From assembly GCF_003473545.1 (NCBI RefSeq), contig NZ_QUCM01000005.1, positions 124,001 to 188,000 of the forward strand: a stretch of DNA of 64,000 nucleotides. Reading direction: 5' to 3'. This DNA comes from Clostridium sp. AM22-11AC. Lineage in GTDB: Bacteria; Bacillota; Clostridia; Lachnospirales; Lachnospiraceae. The translations under genes were made by a program, and so were the position numbers. Each line of letters opens with the position of its first letter. Within the stretch, counting starts at the first letter, position 1. Shown here one piece after another: positions 61,773 through 64,000 of this stretch. Below the pieces are notes generated by a model. That model was not told the origin of the DNA and searched no databases. It saw nothing but the letters and a program-made list of their open reading frames with translations.

Positions 61773-63152
61773 ATGAAGCTTTGGGGCGGACGTTTCACAA
61801 AAGAAACAGACCAGCTGGTACAGAATTTTAATGAATCACTTTCATTTGATCAGAAATTTTATCGTCAGGACATCAGAGGCAGCATCGCACATGTAAAGAT
61901 GTTAGCGAAACAGGGAATTCTTACAGAAGCAGACAGAGATGCCATTGTGGCAGGTCTGGAAGGCATTAGAGAAGATCTTGACAGCGGTAAGCTGGTGATC
62001 CCGGCTGACTCCGAATACGAAGATATCCACTCTTTCGTAGAAGGAACCTTAACAGAGCGTATCGGCGAAGCAGGAAAGCGCCTGCATACAGGACGCAGCC
62101 GTAACGATCAGGTAGCTCTGGATATGAAGCTGTATACAAGAGACGAGATTGATGAGATGGACGTTCTTGTAAAGGATCTTTTAAAAGAACTTCTGGTGAT
62201 CATGGAAGCAAACACCGAGACATTTATGCCTGGTTTTACCCATTTACAGAAGGCACAGCCTGTAACACTGGCTCATCACATGGGCGCATATTTTGAAATG
62301 TTCTCCAGAGACCGTTCCCGTTTACAGGACATCCGCAAGAGAATGAATTACTGCCCGTTAGGCTCCGGCGCTCTGGCTGGAACTACTTATCCGCTGGACA
62401 GAGAATACACTGCAAAACTTCTGGATTTTGACGGTCCTACCTTAAACTCCATGGACTCCGTTTCTGACCGCGACTATCTGATCGAGCTGTTAAGTGCATT
62501 ATCTACTATTGCCATGCATTTAAGCCGTTTCAGCGAGGAGATCATTATCTGGAACACCAATGAATATCGTTTTGTAGAGATCGATGACTCCTACAGCACC
62601 GGAAGCAGTATTATGCCTCAGAAGAAGAACCCGGATATTGCAGAGCTGATCCGTGGAAAGAGCGGCCGCGTTTACGGCGCCCTGGTTTCCATGCTTACTA
62701 CCATGAAGGGACTTCCTCTGGCATATGATAAGGATATGCAGGAAGATAAGGAACTGACCTTTGACGCTATTGATACAGTGAAGGGCTGCCTGTCCTTATT
62801 TACCGGTATGATCTCTTCCATGAAGTTCCGCAAGGATGTAATGGAAGCCAGCGCAAAGAATGGCTTTACCAATGCAACGGATGCAGCTGATTATCTGGTA
62901 AACCATGGCGTACCATTCCGTGATGCCCATGGTATCGTAGGACAGCTGGTACTGCTTTGCATCGACAAGGGCATTGCTTTAGATGATCTTCCATTAGAGG
63001 AATACAAGAAGATCAGTCCTGTATTTGAGGAAGATGTATACGAAGCCATCAGCATGAAGACCTGCGTTGAAAAGCGTATGACCATCGGCGCACCAGGTCC
63101 GGAAATGATGAAGAAAGTAATTGAGATCTATAAGAAGCAGTTAGAGCAGTAA
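61773..63152 (+). CDS. argH: Argininosuccinate lyase
   Basis: ArgH splits argininosuccinate to arginine and fumarate. The 459-residue length is standard. Motifs are [20 protein letters not shown] at the start, [17 protein letters not shown] near residue 107, [13 protein letters not shown] near 155 and the signature [20 protein letters not shown] near 276, with the flexible loop holding the catalytic Ser. The gene stands alone, with no argG or other arginine genes beside it, behind a structured leader. Confidence 0.96.
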   Translation: MKLWGGRFTKETDQLVQNFNESLSFDQKFYRQDIRGSIAHVKMLAKQGILTEADRDAIVAGLEGIREDLDSGKLVIPADSEYEDIHSFVEGTLTERIGEAGKRLHTGRSRNDQVALDMKLYTRDEIDEMDVLVKDLLKELLVIMEANTETFMPGFTHLQKAQPVTLAHHMGAYFEMFSRDRSRLQDIRKRMNYCPLGSGALAGTTYPLDREYTAKLLDFDGPTLNSMDSVSDRDYLIELLSALSTIAMHLSRFSEEIIIWNTNEYRFVEIDDSYSTGSSIMPQKKNPDIAELIRGKSGRVYGALVSMLTTMKGLPLAYDKDMQEDKELTFDAIDTVKGCLSLFTGMISSMKFRKDVMEASAKNGFTNATDAADYLVNHGVPFRDAHGIVGQLVLLCIDKGIALDDLPLEEYKKISPVFEEDVYEAISMKTCVEKRMTIGAPGPEMMKKVIEIYKKQLEQ

Positions 63153-63210
63153 GTAATAAACATAATAAACTGGAAATAGATACTGAGTGGAAAGATACTA
63201 GGTGGAATGA

Positions 63211-63253
63211 GAGGTGCCGCAAAAGAGGAGATGTTTTGCGGCACCTTTTTGCT
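63211..63253 (+). terminator. Terminator after argH
   Basis: GAGGTGCCGCAAAA and TTTTGCGGCACCTTTTT form a 12-bp stem plus T-run. Confidence 0.88.
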
Positions 63254-63298
63254 ATACATATTGAGAATGCGCCGGCGGCGCGTTCACGGATTTATTAA

Positions 63299-63459
63299 TG
63301 TCCTCTCGGAGTCTTTCTTGTACCTGCCTTTGTGGCTGATTTTCCGCCAGCCGCACCCGAATTTCATCAACGTACGCACCGCGTACGCCTCAGAAATTTG
63401 GGCACAACTGACAAAAAATCTTCTCACAAAATCAGGCACAGAAAGATTCCGAGAGAACA
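63299..63459. repeat. 161-bp palindromic MITE-like element
   Basis: The ends TGTCCTCTCGGAGTCTTTCT and AGAAAGATTCCGAGAGAACA are inverted repeats. The centre CGTACGC-ACC-GCGTACG (63371-63387) lies exactly midway. The two 79-base halves stay largely complementary, allowing small shifts. A nearly identical half copy lies at 28893-28940. The gap 63153-63480 holds this element, the argH terminator and a short GC-rich imperfect palindrome near 63270, with no gene. Confidence 0.88.
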
Positions 63460-63480
63460 TATTATGGTCGGGAGGTTACT

Positions 63481-64000
63481 ATGAAGTTGTTTCATTTATC
63501 GGACCTGCATATTGGAAAGCGGGTCAATGAGTTTTCCATGCTGGAGGACCAGAAATATATCCTGATGCAGATCTTAAAAGCTGCAAAGGAGCATCAGCCA
63601 GATGGGATCATTTTAGCAGGTGATATTTATGATAAGCCGGTTCCGGCGGCAGAGGCAGTGCAGGTATTTGATGATTTTCTTACAAGTTTAAATGAAATGG
63701 GACTAATCGTGTTTATGATCAGCGGAAACCATGATTCACCGGAGCGTGTTTCCTACGGCGGACGGCTGATGAAGAAAAGCGGTATTTACGTGGCGCCTGT
63801 GTATGAGGGAAAGACAGAAAATGTGGAATTTACCGATGCATATGGAAAAGTGTGCATCCATCTGCTTCCTTTTGTAAAACCGGCTGTAGTCCGTCATGCT
63901 TTTGAAGAGGGAGAATTTGAAAAAGAAGCAGAGGCAGTGTGTGATTACCAGAGCGCAGTGAAAATGGCTGTTTCCCATATGACTGTGGATACAGATGTGC
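63481..64000 (+). CDS. sbcD: SbcD-like exonuclease subunit, truncated by the window edge
   Basis: SbcD is the Mre11-type nuclease of the SbcCD complex that cuts hairpins and palindromes in DNA. The 173 visible residues start MKLFHLSDLHIGKRVNEFSM. They show the phosphoesterase motifs DLHIG (residue 8), GIILAGDIYDKP near 41 and FMISGNHDSPERVSYGG near 79, then AVSHMTVDTDV. The frame is open to the end of the window, so the C terminus is missing. GGGAGG lies seven bases before the ATG. Since its substrates are DNA palindromes, its position beside a large palindrome is notable. Confidence 0.92.
   Translation, partial: MKLFHLSDLHIGKRVNEFSMLEDQKYILMQILKAAKEHQPDGIILAGDIYDKPVPAAEAVQVFDDFLTSLNEMGLIVFMISGNHDSPERVSYGGRLMKKSGIYVAPVYEGKTENVEFTDAYGKVCIHLLPFVKPAVVRHAFEEGEFEKEAEAVCDYQSAVKMAVSHMTVDTDV

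Noticed and set aside
63207..63530. 107-codon open frame downstream of argH
   Set aside because: It runs through the argH terminator and the 161-bp palindrome into the start of sbcD, so it is not a real gene.
1..64000. tRNA, rRNA, CRISPR arrays or prophage
   Set aside because: No CCA-type tRNA cloverleaf, regularly spaced repeats, rRNA-like sequence or phage structural genes were seen on reading the window.

Overview
The window looks like chromosomal DNA of an anaerobic, spore-forming Firmicute of the Lachnospiraceae/Clostridia type. The evidence is moderate GC with strong AGGAGG-type ribosome binding sites, sporulation genes of the SpoIID and SpoIIQ kind, a T-box in front of a non-discriminating aspartyl-tRNA synthetase with gatCAB, and many fermentative amino-acid and nucleobase genes. 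I see no rRNA, tRNA, CRISPR, prophage or complete insertion sequence. Four kinds of short palindromic, MITE-like or structured intergenic element are present.

Layout. 1-7927: the 5' end of a leftward gene, then ruvA-ruvB-zapA, a U32 peptidase/hydroxylase, and an FtsW/RodA plus penicillin-binding-protein pair. 8079-11672: a three-subunit molybdenum hydroxylase (FAD, 2Fe-2S, molybdopterin subunits). 12184-14932: an Rpn-type nuclease, a NUDIX hydrolase and a leftward amidohydrolase. 15244-18798: two tandem small/large pairs of the aconitase/isopropylmalate dehydratase family with no leuA or leuB nearby. 18895-25448: an XRE regulator divergent from a MalY-like lyase, then a GntP-like permease, an enolase-superfamily enzyme, a DUF401 membrane protein and an HxlR regulator. 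25571-33804: single genes (metallo-beta-lactamase fold, AEC transporter, GAF-GGDEF, M42 peptidase), then spoIID-spoIIQ, a CBS protein and an MFS permease. 33990-40546: T-box, aspS, gatCAB and an aspartate aminotransferase. 40547-41163: a 165-bp palindrome and an unclassified structured RNA with its own terminator.

41733-55546 is the most interesting block. A divergent PucR regulator faces ten co-directional genes: DUF2877 (AllH-like), FdrA (AllF-like), DUF1116 (AllG-like), a kynurenine-formamidase-type cyclase, two amidohydrolases (one like 8-oxoguanine deaminase, one CodA-like with an altered metal site), a YczE/YitT-like membrane protein, an AtoE-type permease, carbamate kinase and a uracil/xanthine-type permease. 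The logic suggested is import of a nitrogen heterocycle, deamination, hydrolytic ring opening to a ureido acid, phosphorolysis to carbamoyl phosphate by the FdrA complex, and ATP formation by carbamate kinase. Recognised purine or allantoin ring-opening genes are absent, so the substrate is unknown.

55651-64000: an iron alcohol dehydrogenase, a LysR regulator, a GtrA-family protein with a YfhO-like membrane protein (cell-envelope glycosylation), argH, and the 5' part of sbcD running off the right edge. All calls come from reading the translations and DNA by eye; no search or folding program was run.
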